Shown: positions 1 to 9,222 of the stretch, piece by piece
Layout of the letters: every line of letters begins with the position of its first letter
Position numbering within the stretch: position 1 is the stretch's first letter
The notes under the pieces: model-generated
Databases searched by the model: none
What the model was told of the DNA's origin: nothing
What the model saw: the letters and a program-made list of their open reading frames with translations, nothing else
Assembly (NCBI RefSeq): GCF_002086115.1
Contig: NZ_MVHJ01000020.1
Coordinates: 25,847-89,846 of the forward strand
Source: Mycolicibacterium bacteremicum
GTDB lineage: Bacteria; Actinomycetota; Actinomycetes; Mycobacteriales; Mycobacteriaceae
Length of the DNA stretch: 64,000 nucleotides
Direction of reading: 5' to 3'
Made by a program: the position numbers and the translations under genes

Positions 1-1774
<1,774 letters not shown>

Positions 1775-1812
1775 GAGATCTCCCCTGGTCGAGGGCGCAG
1801 ACAGCCACGTCC

Positions 1813-1994
1813 TCTCCCTCTGTCGGGGTGCCTGAGAGATTCAGCCCGAAAGCCGGGCCTTTCCCCATGGGCGGGTGCGCGGGGCACCGCTTTCCAGAGG
1901 CATCGTGGCCGTGCGCGGTCCGGGGGCCTGAGAGGTTGACGGAGAGGTGTTGCTCCTTCGGCGTCCGTGGCTGGCGGCCACGGAACTCTCCCGC
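1813..1994 (-). promoter_or_regulatory. Tandem glycine riboswitch controlling gcvP
   Basis: Read on the minus strand, the leader has the glycine aptamer signatures twice. The first aptamer opens with GCGGGAGAG, has CGCCGAAGGAGCAA, then CTCTCAGG, and closes with CCTCTGGAAAGC. The second has a CGCCCATGGGGAAAG variant, then GGCTGAATCTCTCAGGCACC and GACAGAGGGAGAG. The element ends about 38 bases before the gcvP GTG. In this family glycine binding normally raises expression of glycine cleavage genes. The expression platform between 1775 and 1812 is short, so control may be on ribosome access; that is inference. Confidence 0.95.
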
Positions 1995-2014
1995 GCATGG
2001 GCGATACGCGACCG

Positions 2015-2020
2015 ATTCTA
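2015..2020 (-). promoter_or_regulatory. Candidate -10 box for the gcvP riboswitch transcript
   Basis: On the minus strand TAGAAT fits the mycobacterial TANNNT -10 consensus. A start about seven bases downstream would put +1 near 2008, just ahead of the first aptamer stem at 1994. No good -35 is visible, which is common in mycobacteria. The TAG of the box is also the stop codon of the upstream M20 gene. Confidence 0.45.
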
Positions 2021-3148
2021 GCGGTTCACCAGATCCAGTGCCGTCCACGCCAGCGCGGTGGCGCCATCACGCAGGGCCGCCTCGGCCGACGGGCCCACCG
2101 CGGCGTCGGCGAACTCGCGCTGATGGTTGACCGCCGGTAGCGAGCCGATGCCCAGATACGGGTGGATGGCCCGCACCACCTGGGACACGTTGCCCATGTC
2201 CGTCGAGGCCGTCCGCATCGCCGCGGCCCCCTCGGCCGGCTCCGCGGTCATATCGCGGCCGACCGCCGCGGCATTCGCGATGAACAGATCCAGCAACTCC
2301 TCGTCGGTGCGGAACTCCGCATACGGTGCGGACTCCAGCTCGATGTCCAACTCGCAGCCGGTGCCCAGCGCGCCGGCGGCGAAGCAGTTGCGGATGCGAC
2401 CCTCGATCCCGGTGAGGTCGGCCAGCGTGCGGGCCCGGACATACCAGCGGCCGGTCGCGGTGTCCGGGATCGCGTTCGGTGCGGTACCCGCCTCGGTGAC
2501 CACACCATGCACCCGGGTGGTCGGCGGCAGCTGCTGGCGCAGCAGGCCGATGGCGACCTGGGCGACGGTGAATGCGTCGGCGGCGTTGACCCCCAGATGC
2601 GGGTAGGCCCCGGCATGGGCGGCCACGCCCCGATAGGAGATGCGCCAGTGCGCCACCGCCATCGGCTCGGCGCGTGGCGCGTCGACGGGGCCCGGGTGCA
2701 TCATCAGCGCGGCATCGAGACCGTCGAACTCCCCGGCGTCGAGCAGGTGGATCTTGCCGCCGCCGCCCTCCTCGGCCGGGGTACCGATGACGTGCACGGT
2801 GAGGGCCTGTCCGCGGTCGGCGTGCTGCACCATCAGCGCCGCGCCGATCGACGATGCGGCGATCAGGTTGTGCCCGCAGGCGTGCCCGAGGCCCGGCAGG
2901 GCGTCGTATTCGGCGATGAACGCGACGTGCAGCGGACCGGTGCCGTACCGGGCGTGGAACGCCGTCTGCAGGTCGCCGGCGCGGGTATCGACGCCGAAGC
3001 CGTGTTCGGCCAGCACCGCGGTGAGCATCCGGTGGGCCCGGAACTCCTGCCAGGCCGGCTCCGGGTCGGCGTGCAGCGTCGTGCTGATCCCGCGGACCAG
3101 GTCCCAGTGGGCGGCCAGGTACTCCCCGGCGAGCTGTTTAGAGGTCAC
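2018..3148 (-). CDS. M20-family metal-dependent amidohydrolase (AbgB/PM20D2-like)
   Basis: 376 aa, a normal length for an M20D amidohydrolase that cleaves an N-acyl or peptide-like amide using one or two zinc ions; probably cytosolic. Visible motifs: AEYDALPGLGHACGHN (metal-binding His and activation region, around residues 85-100), GTPAEEGGGGK (general-base and metal-ligand Glu pair), MMHPGP, and a dimerisation-domain stretch around RISYRGVAAHAGAYP. The AEYDALPGLGHACGHN form is typical of the PM20D2/p-aminobenzoyl-glutamate hydrolase branch. Start is GTG at 3148, overlapping the upstream DUF1028 gene by 11 bases. It is the last gene of the catabolic island, so it may release an amino acid, acetate or another acid late in the pathway. 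Substrate unknown. Confidence 0.88.
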   Translation of the reverse strand: MTSKQLAGEYLAAHWDLVRGISTTLHADPEPAWQEFRAHRMLTAVLAEHGFGVDTRAGDLQTAFHARYGTGPLHVAFIAEYDALPGLGHACGHNLIAASSIGAALMVQHADRGQALTVHVIGTPAEEGGGGKIHLLDAGEFDGLDAALMMHPGPVDAPRAEPMAVAHWRISYRGVAAHAGAYPHLGVNAADAFTVAQVAIGLLRQQLPPTTRVHGVVTEAGTAPNAIPDTATGRWYVRARTLADLTGIEGRIRNCFAAGALGTGCELDIELESAPYAEFRTDEELLDLFIANAAAVGRDMTAEPAEGAAAMRTASTDMGNVSQVVRAIHPYLGIGSLPAVNHQREFADAAVGPSAEAALRDGATALAWTALDLVNR

Positions 3149-3812
3149 CGGGCACACCGAAGCTCGGCGCCGCCGCCGGGTCGAGGGCCCGCCGCACGTA
3201 GTCGTCACGTTGCGGTTCCCACACCGCCCACAAGTCGGCCAGCCGGGCGGCCGGGTTTTCGGCCCAGTCCACCCGCAGCGTGGTCTCGGGCCATCCGACA
3301 TCCCGGTAGACCAACAGGCCCGCGGCGTGGATCGGCCCCTCTTCCCCGCCTGCGGCCAGCGCGGCATCCAACCCGTCGAGCAGTCTTCGTTCGAACTGCT
3401 GCGCATCGGAGGCCTCGTAGCCGGCGACCAGTGCGGTGATGGTGGCCGGGCCGGCGAGCATGTTTCCCGCAGCGACCACTCCGTCGCCGGCCACGTGGTG
3501 GTGGGTGCCGAGCGCGCCGGCACCGCTGAAGGCGGCCGTGCGGCCGTCGCGGTCGAGCACGGTCAGCTGCCGGTAGTCCCGCAGCGGGTGGCCCTCGACC
3601 ACGGTCTCCAGTGCGGTCCGGGCATCGTCGCCGGCGGCCAGCCGGTCCAGCAGCAGCCCGCCGAGCCGTGGGTCGGTGACGTTCTGGCTGGCCGCCGCCC
3701 CCAGGTGCGGTCGGATGTTCAGGCAACGTGCGGCCACCGCGGGTGACGAGGAGGCGATCACCATGCCTAACGCCCCGGTGTCGCGGTCCAGCGCCGCCAT
3801 CGAGAACGTCAT
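3138..3812 (-). CDS. DUF1028 family protein (Ntn-hydrolase-like fold)
   Basis: 224 aa. The N-terminus MTFSMAALDRDTGALGMVIA matches the DUF1028 opening, where a processed nucleophile-like fold is proposed, followed by the usual AAASQNVTDPRLGG and YRQLTVLDRDG segments. Biochemistry is not established for the family; its members often lie beside RidA and amidohydrolase genes in amino acid or amide catabolic operons, as here. It overlaps the downstream M20 gene by 11 bases and the upstream ridA-like gene by 4 bases (ATGA), so the three are translationally coupled. Function unknown; an accessory amidase or peptidase role is a guess from context. Confidence 0.85.
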   Translation of the reverse strand: MTFSMAALDRDTGALGMVIASSSPAVAARCLNIRPHLGAAASQNVTDPRLGGLLLDRLAAGDDARTALETVVEGHPLRDYRQLTVLDRDGRTAAFSGAGALGTHHHVAGDGVVAAGNMLAGPATITALVAGYEASDAQQFERRLLDGLDAALAAGGEEGPIHAAGLLVYRDVGWPETTLRVDWAENPAARLADLWAVWEPQRDDYVRRALDPAAAPSFGVPGDL

Positions 3813-4225
3813 GACGCCCGCTGCCGCACCGCGATGACATCCACCTCGACCAGCCATTCCGGCCGGGCCAGCGCGCTGACCACCAGCCCGGTCGAGACCG
3901 GATGCACACCCTTGAGCCAGCGTCCGATGACCCGGTACACCGGTTCGCGATAGCGCGGATCGACAAGATAGACAGTCACTTTCACGATGTCGTCGACAGC
4001 CGCGCCGGCCTCGCCGAGCAGCATCGCGATATTGGCCATCGCCTGTTCGGTCTGGGCTGTCACGTCGCCGACGCCGACATTGGCGGCGGTGTCGAGGTCC
4101 TGACCGATCTGGCCGCGCAGATAGATGGTGTCCCCGGCGACGACGGCCTGGCACAGATCGTTGTCGATGTCCTGCTCAGGGTAGGTGTCACGGGTGTTGA
4201 ACGGCCTGATTCGCACGTGGGTCAT
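3809..4225 (-). CDS. RidA/YjgF family enamine-imine deaminase
   Basis: 138 aa. RidA-fold proteins hydrolyse reactive enamines and imines, or 3-aminoacrylate-type intermediates, as trimers in the cytosol. Conserved features: YLRGQIGQDLD, the helix with TEQAMANIAMLLGEAG, VKVTVYLVDPRYREPVYRV and, near the C-terminus, ALARPEWLVEVDVIAV; the family's substrate-binding Arg and Glu are plausibly the R of LARPEW and the E of VEVDV. Start and stop overlap both neighbours by 4 bases, the upstream one being the HpaB-like monooxygenase. In the Rut pathway a RidA protein (RutC) follows a flavin monooxygenase; the same order here suggests it clears an enamine or imine made by ring cleavage. Confidence 0.9.
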   Translation of the reverse strand: MTHVRIRPFNTRDTYPEQDIDNDLCQAVVAGDTIYLRGQIGQDLDTAANVGVGDVTAQTEQAMANIAMLLGEAGAAVDDIVKVTVYLVDPRYREPVYRVIGRWLKGVHPVSTGLVVSALARPEWLVEVDVIAVRQRAS

Positions 4226-5682
4226 GGCTTCGCCGCACCGTCCACCCGGTCGGACAGTTCGGCGGCGGCCTTGACCATGGCCAGCGGCCCGTCGAAGTCG
4301 AAATTGCGGTAGACGGCCTGGTAGTGCGCGAAAGGCGGTGCCTGGGCGAACAATTGGAAGGTGAGGCGGTGTCCGGCGTAGTCGCTGTTGAGCAGGTCGC
4401 GGGCGAAAGCCAGCAGCTTGCGCCGGTCCTCGGCCTGCCAGTCGTCGGTGATCGAGTAATACTTCTCCAGCCACGGCGCCGCACCGGGCACGCCGAAGGT
4501 CGCCGAATCTGGGGTGATGCAGATCTGCCCGCCACACAGCTCGCGCGCGGTGTGCATCATCTGCGGCAGTTGGGTCTGTGCCCACACCCGGCCCGCGTAG
4601 AGCAGCGACTGGTTCGGCATCAGCAGCCCGCCCGGGCTGGTCTCGGCGGTGGCCACGGCGGCGGTCAGATGGGCGTCGATCCCCTCGCGATAGCAGGCCA
4701 GCGTGGCGAGCTTCTCCTGGACGGCCGGGTTGTTGTCCAGGCCGGTCTGGCGCACGTTGTGCAGCGCAGCGCCGATCATCAGGTCGGCGAACCGGATCGA
4801 GCGGTGCACATAGGGCAGTGCGCTGTAGCGGTGCAGGCAGCTACGCACGAAGGTGGCTGCGCGGGTGTGCCGGTAGAACAGGATGTCGTCCCACGGGATC
4901 AGCACATTGTCGAAGATGACCAGCGATTCGACCTCGTCGACCCGGTTCGACAGCGGGTAGTCCGCGGCGTCACGACGGCCGGCAAAGCCGGTGCGACAGA
5001 TGAACTTGAGGTTCGGCGCGTTCAGATCGGCGATGAATCCCACCGCATAGTCGGAGAGTTTGGCATCACCCCAGTTCGCGATGGTCGGCTTGGTGTAGGC
5101 CTGGGTGGCGTACGGAGCGGCGGTCTCGTATTTGGCGCCGCGCACGATGATGCCGTCATCGGTCTCCCGGACCACATGCAGCAGCATGTCCGGGTCCTGA
5201 TCCTGCGGGCGTTTGGAGCGGTCGCCCTTGGGATCGGTGTTGGCCGAGATGTGGAACGGGTCGCCGGAGGCGGCCAGCTTGACGTGCCTGCGGATGTTCT
5301 CGGCGAAGCGGGGGTCGACCTCGTTGAGGACGTCCTGGCCGTCGTAGAGCGCCCACATCTCGCCGATGGTCTCGTCACCGACCCGGGTCACCACACCGCC
5401 CGCCTCGTCCAGCACCAGGTCGATCGCGGCCCGCTTGTCGATCCAATCCTGTTGTGTCAGCGGCATCTTGTTGGCGATCGAGTTGCGTTCGCCGTTCTCG
5501 TCGACGTAACTCATCACGTCGGCGGTGGCCGCGTCGTGGGCCAGATCGTAGATCCGGGCCCGGATGTCGACGATCGGGGCGAACATCGGGTGCTTGGTCA
5601 CATCGTGGACCTGTTCACCGTCGATGTAGATCTCGCGCCCGGTGTCGATGGACGCGCGGTACTCGTCTCCGGTTTTGATCAT
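4222..5682 (-). CDS. HpaB-type flavin-dependent monooxygenase (two-component, oxygenase subunit)
   Basis: 486 aa, the usual length of 4-hydroxyphenylacetate 3-monooxygenase oxygenase components, which use diffusible FADH2 from a partner reductase. The N-terminus MIKTGDEYRASIDTGREIYI is the family opening; DVTKHPMFAP, a central DPDMLLHVVRETDDGIIVRG, and VIFDNVLIPWDDI with the following FYRHTRAATF are the conserved acyl-CoA-dehydrogenase-fold segments. C-terminal LCGGQICITPDSATFG is also typical. It overlaps the flavin reductase gene upstream and ridA downstream by 4 bases each. Known HpaB relatives hydroxylate phenols or oxidise heteroaromatics. With RidA, M20 and DUF1028 downstream, a nitrogen-containing aromatic or N-acyl phenol substrate is likely, but this is inference. 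Confidence 0.9.
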   Translation of the reverse strand: MIKTGDEYRASIDTGREIYIDGEQVHDVTKHPMFAPIVDIRARIYDLAHDAATADVMSYVDENGERNSIANKMPLTQQDWIDKRAAIDLVLDEAGGVVTRVGDETIGEMWALYDGQDVLNEVDPRFAENIRRHVKLAASGDPFHISANTDPKGDRSKRPQDQDPDMLLHVVRETDDGIIVRGAKYETAAPYATQAYTKPTIANWGDAKLSDYAVGFIADLNAPNLKFICRTGFAGRRDAADYPLSNRVDEVESLVIFDNVLIPWDDILFYRHTRAATFVRSCLHRYSALPYVHRSIRFADLMIGAALHNVRQTGLDNNPAVQEKLATLACYREGIDAHLTAAVATAETSPGGLLMPNQSLLYAGRVWAQTQLPQMMHTARELCGGQICITPDSATFGVPGAAPWLEKYYSITDDWQAEDRRKLLAFARDLLNSDYAGHRLTFQLFAQAPPFAHYQAVYRNFDFDGPLAMVKAAAELSDRVDGAAKP

Positions 5683-6206
5683 GCGTGCTGTCCTTCCATG
5701 TGGTGGGCCGAGAGGGTGCGGTAGCTGCCGCGCAGGTGCAGCAGCGGTTCGGCATCGGTGTGCGCGACATGCCGCACCTCACCGAGGTAGAGATGGTGGG
5801 AGCCGACATCGGTGACGCTGAGCAGCCCGCATTCGAAGGACGCCACGCTGTCGGTGTAGACCGGAAGGCCGTTGCGGCCAGGGCCCCACTGCGTGTCGTC
5901 GAAGGTGAACGGCTCCCGTCCGGCTTGCCGGCGGCCGGCGAACGTGTCGGCGGTGCCGTGATGGCCGGGGCCGAGCAGGGAGACGTTGAAATCGGCGCTG
6001 TGTCGGATGGCCGCGTTGATGGGGCTGCGGCGGTTGATGCACACCCCGAGCACTGCGGGCTCGTCGGATACCCGGCTGACGGCGGACACCGTCTGACCCC
6101 AACGCAGATCGTGGGCCAGGGTGGTCACGATCGTCACCGGCGTCGCCGCGCAGCTGATCGCCCGGATGAATGCCCGGGCGTCGACGGATGACAGGGTGGA
6201 TTTCAT
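5679..6206 (-). CDS. Flavin reductase (HpaC-like), partner of the HpaB-type monooxygenase
   Basis: 175 aa from the ATG at 6206, which has GAGG eight bases upstream; an in-frame start at 6302 would add 32 residues that do not look like the family. Flavin-reductase-like FMN-binding split-barrel: AISCAATPVTIVTT, GQTVSAVSRVSDEPAVLGVCINRRSPINAAI and FNVSLLG are the flavin-binding segments, and GSHHLYLGEVRHV is the conserved C-terminal strand. It would supply reduced flavin to the product of the next gene (4-base overlap). The unit is preceded by a 100-bp gap that could hold its own promoter. Confidence 0.9.
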   Translation of the reverse strand: MKSTLSSVDARAFIRAISCAATPVTIVTTLAHDLRWGQTVSAVSRVSDEPAVLGVCINRRSPINAAIRHSADFNVSLLGPGHHGTADTFAGRRQAGREPFTFDDTQWGPGRNGLPVYTDSVASFECGLLSVTDVGSHHLYLGEVRHVAHTDAEPLLHLRGSYRTLSAHHMEGQHA

Positions 6207-6292
6207 GGGGGTGCCTCGCGTTTCGGATTCGGGGCGGGAGCCGCGGATGACAGCGTCGGTATCCGCACACACCATGCTGCCCGGGCCGGGGT

Positions 6293-6303
6293 CATCTGAC
6301 AAA
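6293..6303. promoter_or_regulatory. Half-site resembling the island's palindromic operator
   Basis: CATCTGACAAA lies in the gap between the quinone oxidoreductase stop and the flavin reductase start. It matches CATCTGTCAAA of the palindrome at 12988-13006 in ten of eleven positions, but the opposite arm is not conserved here. It may be a weak or single-arm site for the same regulator, or chance. Confidence 0.3.
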
Positions 6304-6306
6304 GAG

Positions 6307-7326
6307 TTAGATCCGTTGATCTACATCGCTTTTGGAGATACCTTCGGTGGTCGTCACCACCACCTTGCCGACCCGGTCACCGGCACCGAAGCGCTTGTGC
6401 GCGGCAGCGATCTCGGTCAGCGTGAAGGCCTGCTCGTCGAGCACCGGCCAGATGTCCCGGTCCTTCACCCACGGCAGCACTTCGGTGCGCAGTTCGCGAC
6501 AGATCGCGGCGCGCACCGGATCGGGCAGCCGACCCAGACTCGAAGCAGAGATCTCGGCGCCGCCGGCCATCAGCGCCCCGAGGTCCAGTGCGGCCTGGCT
6601 GCCGCCGGCGACCCCGACGATGACCAACCGTCCCCCGGGGGCAAGGGCACCGATGTTGGCGGGCACCGTGGGCGCGCCCTGGTTGTCCAGGATGATGTCG
6701 AACCCGTCCGGTCGCAGGTGTCGGGCCTCGTCGAACACGTCCTGCTCGGCGTAGTCGATCACCGCATCGCAGCCGAGGTCGCGACACAGCGCGGTCTTCA
6801 CCGGGCCGCGGGCGGTGCCGGTCACCGATGCGCCCAGCGCGCGGGCCAGTTGCACCGCCAGCGAGCCGACACCTCCGGCCGCACCGTGCACCAGTACCCG
6901 GTCACCGGTCCGTAACCGGCCGCGGTGCACCAGGTTCCACCACGCGGTGGCCGCCGCCTCCGGCAGCGCAGCACCCACGCAGAGATCCAGATCGTCCGGT
7001 AGCGGCAGGCAGGTGTCGGCGGTCACGGTGACGTACTCGGCATAGGAGCCCGCCCGCGTCAGCGCCGCGACCCGGTCACCGGTGCGCACAGCGTGCACCC
7101 CGGGCCCCAGTGCGACGACGACGCCGGCGCATTCCAGGCCGGGTACCCCGCCGGGCGGTGCCGGCAGCACGCCCGCGCTCTGCAGCAGCTCGGCGTTGTT
7201 GAGGCCGAAGGCACCCACCGCCACCAGCACCTCGCCCGGCCCCGGCCCCGGGATCGGGCGGCTCTCGATGCGCAGCGGTCGCCGCCCACCGGGATCAGCG
7301 AGTACCGCCGCCGCCATCGCGCTCAT
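6307..7326 (-). CDS. NAD(P)H:quinone oxidoreductase-like MDR enzyme (zinc-independent)
   Basis: 339 aa medium-chain dehydrogenase/reductase. The fold is shown by PGLECAGVVVALGPGVHAVRTGDRVAAL in the N-terminal domain, VLVHGAAGGVGSLAVQLARALGASV as the Rossmann nucleotide-binding motif (around residues 145-170), and GRLVIVGVAGG. The structural-zinc cysteines of alcohol dehydrogenases are missing, which places it with quinone oxidoreductase/enoyl reductase types. It likely reduces an enone, enal or quinone intermediate. It overlaps the upstream alpha/beta-hydrolase by 4 bases, so both form one unit. Start ATG at 7326. The exact substrate cannot be read from sequence. Confidence 0.87.
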   Translation of the reverse strand: MSAMAAAVLADPGGRRPLRIESRPIPGPGPGEVLVAVGAFGLNNAELLQSAGVLPAPPGGVPGLECAGVVVALGPGVHAVRTGDRVAALTRAGSYAEYVTVTADTCLPLPDDLDLCVGAALPEAAATAWWNLVHRGRLRTGDRVLVHGAAGGVGSLAVQLARALGASVTGTARGPVKTALCRDLGCDAVIDYAEQDVFDEARHLRPDGFDIILDNQGAPTVPANIGALAPGGRLVIVGVAGGSQAALDLGALMAGGAEISASSLGRLPDPVRAAICRELRTEVLPWVKDRDIWPVLDEQAFTLTEIAAAHKRFGAGDRVGKVVVTTTEGISKSDVDQRI

Positions 7327-8153
7327 GACCCCACCTCGATTCCGCGGCCCGCCCGCAGACCCGCGTGGAAGGCCAGCACCGCGGCGGCGAACTCGGCGGC
7401 ACAGGTCTCGGGTGTGGCGATATCGCCCTGGGCGATGACGTGTTCGGTGGCTTGCGGGAAGGCGGCCATGATGGCTGCCCGCCGTGGGAAGGCCCGCGGG
7501 TCTCGCGCCGAGGCCAGGCACATCACCGGGCCCCGATAGCTGCCCAGCCGGTCCTCGGAGCGGTACGCCGCAACCGCGGCGTGACCGCGGTCGGGGTCCG
7601 GGTGGGCCAGCACATCACGCAGGTAGCGGGCCTGCACCGCCGGGGCGGGGGTGGCCAGGTACTCGGCGCGACGCTGCCACAGCACCGCGAGATGGCGCCC
7701 GTCCGGTTGCGCGGCAACGGCGTTGAAGGGCGCAGCGGTGCGCCGGCGCAGCCGTTCCTGTTCATCGATGAACGGCGTCGAGGACAACACCAGTGAGTGC
7801 ACCCGGTCGGGATCCGACGCCGCCAACTGGTAGGCGACCAGGCCGCCGAAGTGGTGGCCGACAAGATGGGCCCGCGGGACGCGCAGCGCATCGAGCAGGG
7901 CCGCCACCGCGTCGGCGGCGGCTTCGATCGTGTTCTCGTGCGGAGCCGGTGATGCGCCGTAACCGGGCAGGTCGGGGATGACCAGCCGGTAGTCCTCGAT
8001 CAGATGGGCCACCGCCGCGAATTCGTCCCAGCTGCGCGGGGTCTGGTGCAGCAGCACCAGACAGGGCCGGTCGGTGTGCCCGTTCTTGGTGACGACGTGC
8101 AGCCGTCCCGCCCGCGTCTCGACGTACATCGGTGTCAGCTCGCCGCCACTCAC
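7323..8153 (-). CDS. Alpha/beta-hydrolase fold protein lacking the standard catalytic Ser and His
   Basis: 276 aa from a GTG at 8153 with GGAGG five bases upstream. The fold is clear: LVLLHQTPRSWDEF (oxyanion region), LVIPDLPGYG, the nucleophile elbow LVGHHFGGLVAYQLA, and LVLSSTPFID. At the elbow (G-x-Nuc-x-G) residue 101 is His where Ser, Asp or Cys is expected. Near the C-terminus, where the catalytic His of a GH(F/x) motif would sit, the sequence reads AQGDIATPE. Both were checked on the DNA. The protein may therefore be a lyase, a cofactor-free oxygenase-like enzyme, or a binding protein rather than an esterase. It starts the hydrolase-oxidoreductase unit, 85 bp below a LysR-type palindrome. 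Confidence 0.85.
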   Translation of the reverse strand: MSGGELTPMYVETRAGRLHVVTKNGHTDRPCLVLLHQTPRSWDEFAAVAHLIEDYRLVIPDLPGYGASPAPHENTIEAAADAVAALLDALRVPRAHLVGHHFGGLVAYQLAASDPDRVHSLVLSSTPFIDEQERLRRRTAAPFNAVAAQPDGRHLAVLWQRRAEYLATPAPAVQARYLRDVLAHPDPDRGHAAVAAYRSEDRLGSYRGPVMCLASARDPRAFPRRAAIMAAFPQATEHVIAQGDIATPETCAAEFAAAVLAFHAGLRAGRGIEVGS

Positions 8154-8237
8154 CTGGCCTCCAGTTCCGGATCTGTGTGCTGCTTCGATCCAAGGCCACC
8201 GGTGCCACGGCTGGCAAACAGTGAATTATGCTGCGCT

Positions 8238-8256
8238 GCATCGGATCAGCAGATGC
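8238..8256. promoter_or_regulatory. LysR-type operator upstream of the hydrolase unit
   Basis: GCATCGG-ATCAG-CAGATGC: seven-base arms around a five-base spacer, six of seven pairs complementary. It contains AT-N11-AT, the T-N11-A signature of LysR regulators, and nearly repeats the palindrome at 12988-13006. It lies 85 bp upstream of the hydrolase GTG, between the lysR stop and that start, which suits an activation site. Confidence 0.6.
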
Positions 8257-8294
8257 AATGCAGCTGCGACGGCGATGCTGCGGGTGCGTCCGGA

Positions 8295-9218
8295 TCACCC
8301 GGCTGCGGTGACCACCGCCCGGCACCGTTCGGCGAAGGCATTGGCGCGGCGACTCATTCGCATGGACTGCAATGCGGCCACCACCACGCGCAAGGGCACG
8401 ACATCATCGGCGATGGGCACGGCGACCACGCTGCCGCCCGCATAGGTGCTGTCGGTCGCCGGCCGCTGGTGCAACAGGCTGTATCCGTGGTCCTGGGCCA
8501 CCATGGCGCGGACGGTCTCATAGCTACTGGAGCGGTACTGCACATTGGGCTGCAGACCGCGTTCGGTGAAAACCCCGATGAAATAGTCACGGCTGTAGGG
8601 CAGGTCGACCAGGATCATCGGCTCGTCGGCCAGATCGGCGAGCCGCACGCTGTCCGCGCCGGCCAGCCGGTGCCCGGCCGGAAGGGCGGCGTAGGGCCGG
8701 ATCTCGGCGAGCACATCGCGCCCGATACCGTCGCCGAGGGCCAGATCGTAGGTCAGCGCCACCTCGGCGCGGCCGGATTCCAGATACTCGCCGACCTCAC
8801 CGGCGACCGCCTCGGTGACGTTGACCTCCAGGCCGGGGTGGTCGCGTTTGAGCCCGGCCAGGATGGCCGGGAGGTAAAACGGCGCGATCGGGCTGAAACA
8901 CACGACCGACAGCGGTCCCCAGAACGCCTGCGACTCACCGGCTATCGACTCCAGGGATTCGGCCAACGCGGTGAGCGTCTGCCGGGCCCGCAGCAGCAGT
9001 TCCTTGCCGACCGCGGTGAGGATCAGCCCCTTGGCATGCCTGCGGATGAACAGCTGCACACCGAGTTCCTTCTCCAGGTGCGCCACGGCCGAGGACACCG
9101 CCGACTGTGCGACGAACAGGTCCTCGGCCGCGCGCGTCATGCTCTCGCGTTCGGCGACCCGGATGAAATACCGCAGCTGTGTCAGCGAGATGCCGCGCAG
9201 CTGATCCACCCCGGTCAC
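8295..9218 (-). CDS. LysR-family transcriptional regulator
   Basis: 307 aa, standard LTTR length. The N-terminal winged HTH is explicit: LTQLRYFIRVAERESMTRAAEDLFVAQSAVSSAVAHLEKELGVQLFIR over about residues 12-60. The rest is the two-lobed effector-binding domain, with an LYF-like PIAPFYLPAILAGL and ILVDLPYSRDYFIGVF. It starts at GTG 9218, 4 bp after the dctM stop, so it belongs to the transporter operon. Two near-identical T-N11-A palindromes, upstream of dctP and upstream of the alpha/beta-hydrolase, are its likely targets. An effector that is the imported acid or an intermediate is inferred, not shown. Confidence 0.93.
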   Translation of the reverse strand: MTGVDQLRGISLTQLRYFIRVAERESMTRAAEDLFVAQSAVSSAVAHLEKELGVQLFIRRHAKGLILTAVGKELLLRARQTLTALAESLESIAGESQAFWGPLSVVCFSPIAPFYLPAILAGLKRDHPGLEVNVTEAVAGEVGEYLESGRAEVALTYDLALGDGIGRDVLAEIRPYAALPAGHRLAGADSVRLADLADEPMILVDLPYSRDYFIGVFTERGLQPNVQYRSSSYETVRAMVAQDHGYSLLHQRPATDSTYAGGSVVAVPIADDVVPLRVVVAALQSMRMSRRANAFAERCRAVVTAAG

Positions 9219-9222
9219 CGCC

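Noticed and set aside
2162..3439. 425-codon plus-strand frame opposite the M20 and DUF1028 genes
   Set aside because: Antisense to two clear enzymes; composition typical of reverse-strand GC-rich artefacts.
4324..5724. 466-codon plus-strand frame opposite the HpaB-type gene
   Set aside because: Mirror of a well conserved monooxygenase; no start signal or domain.
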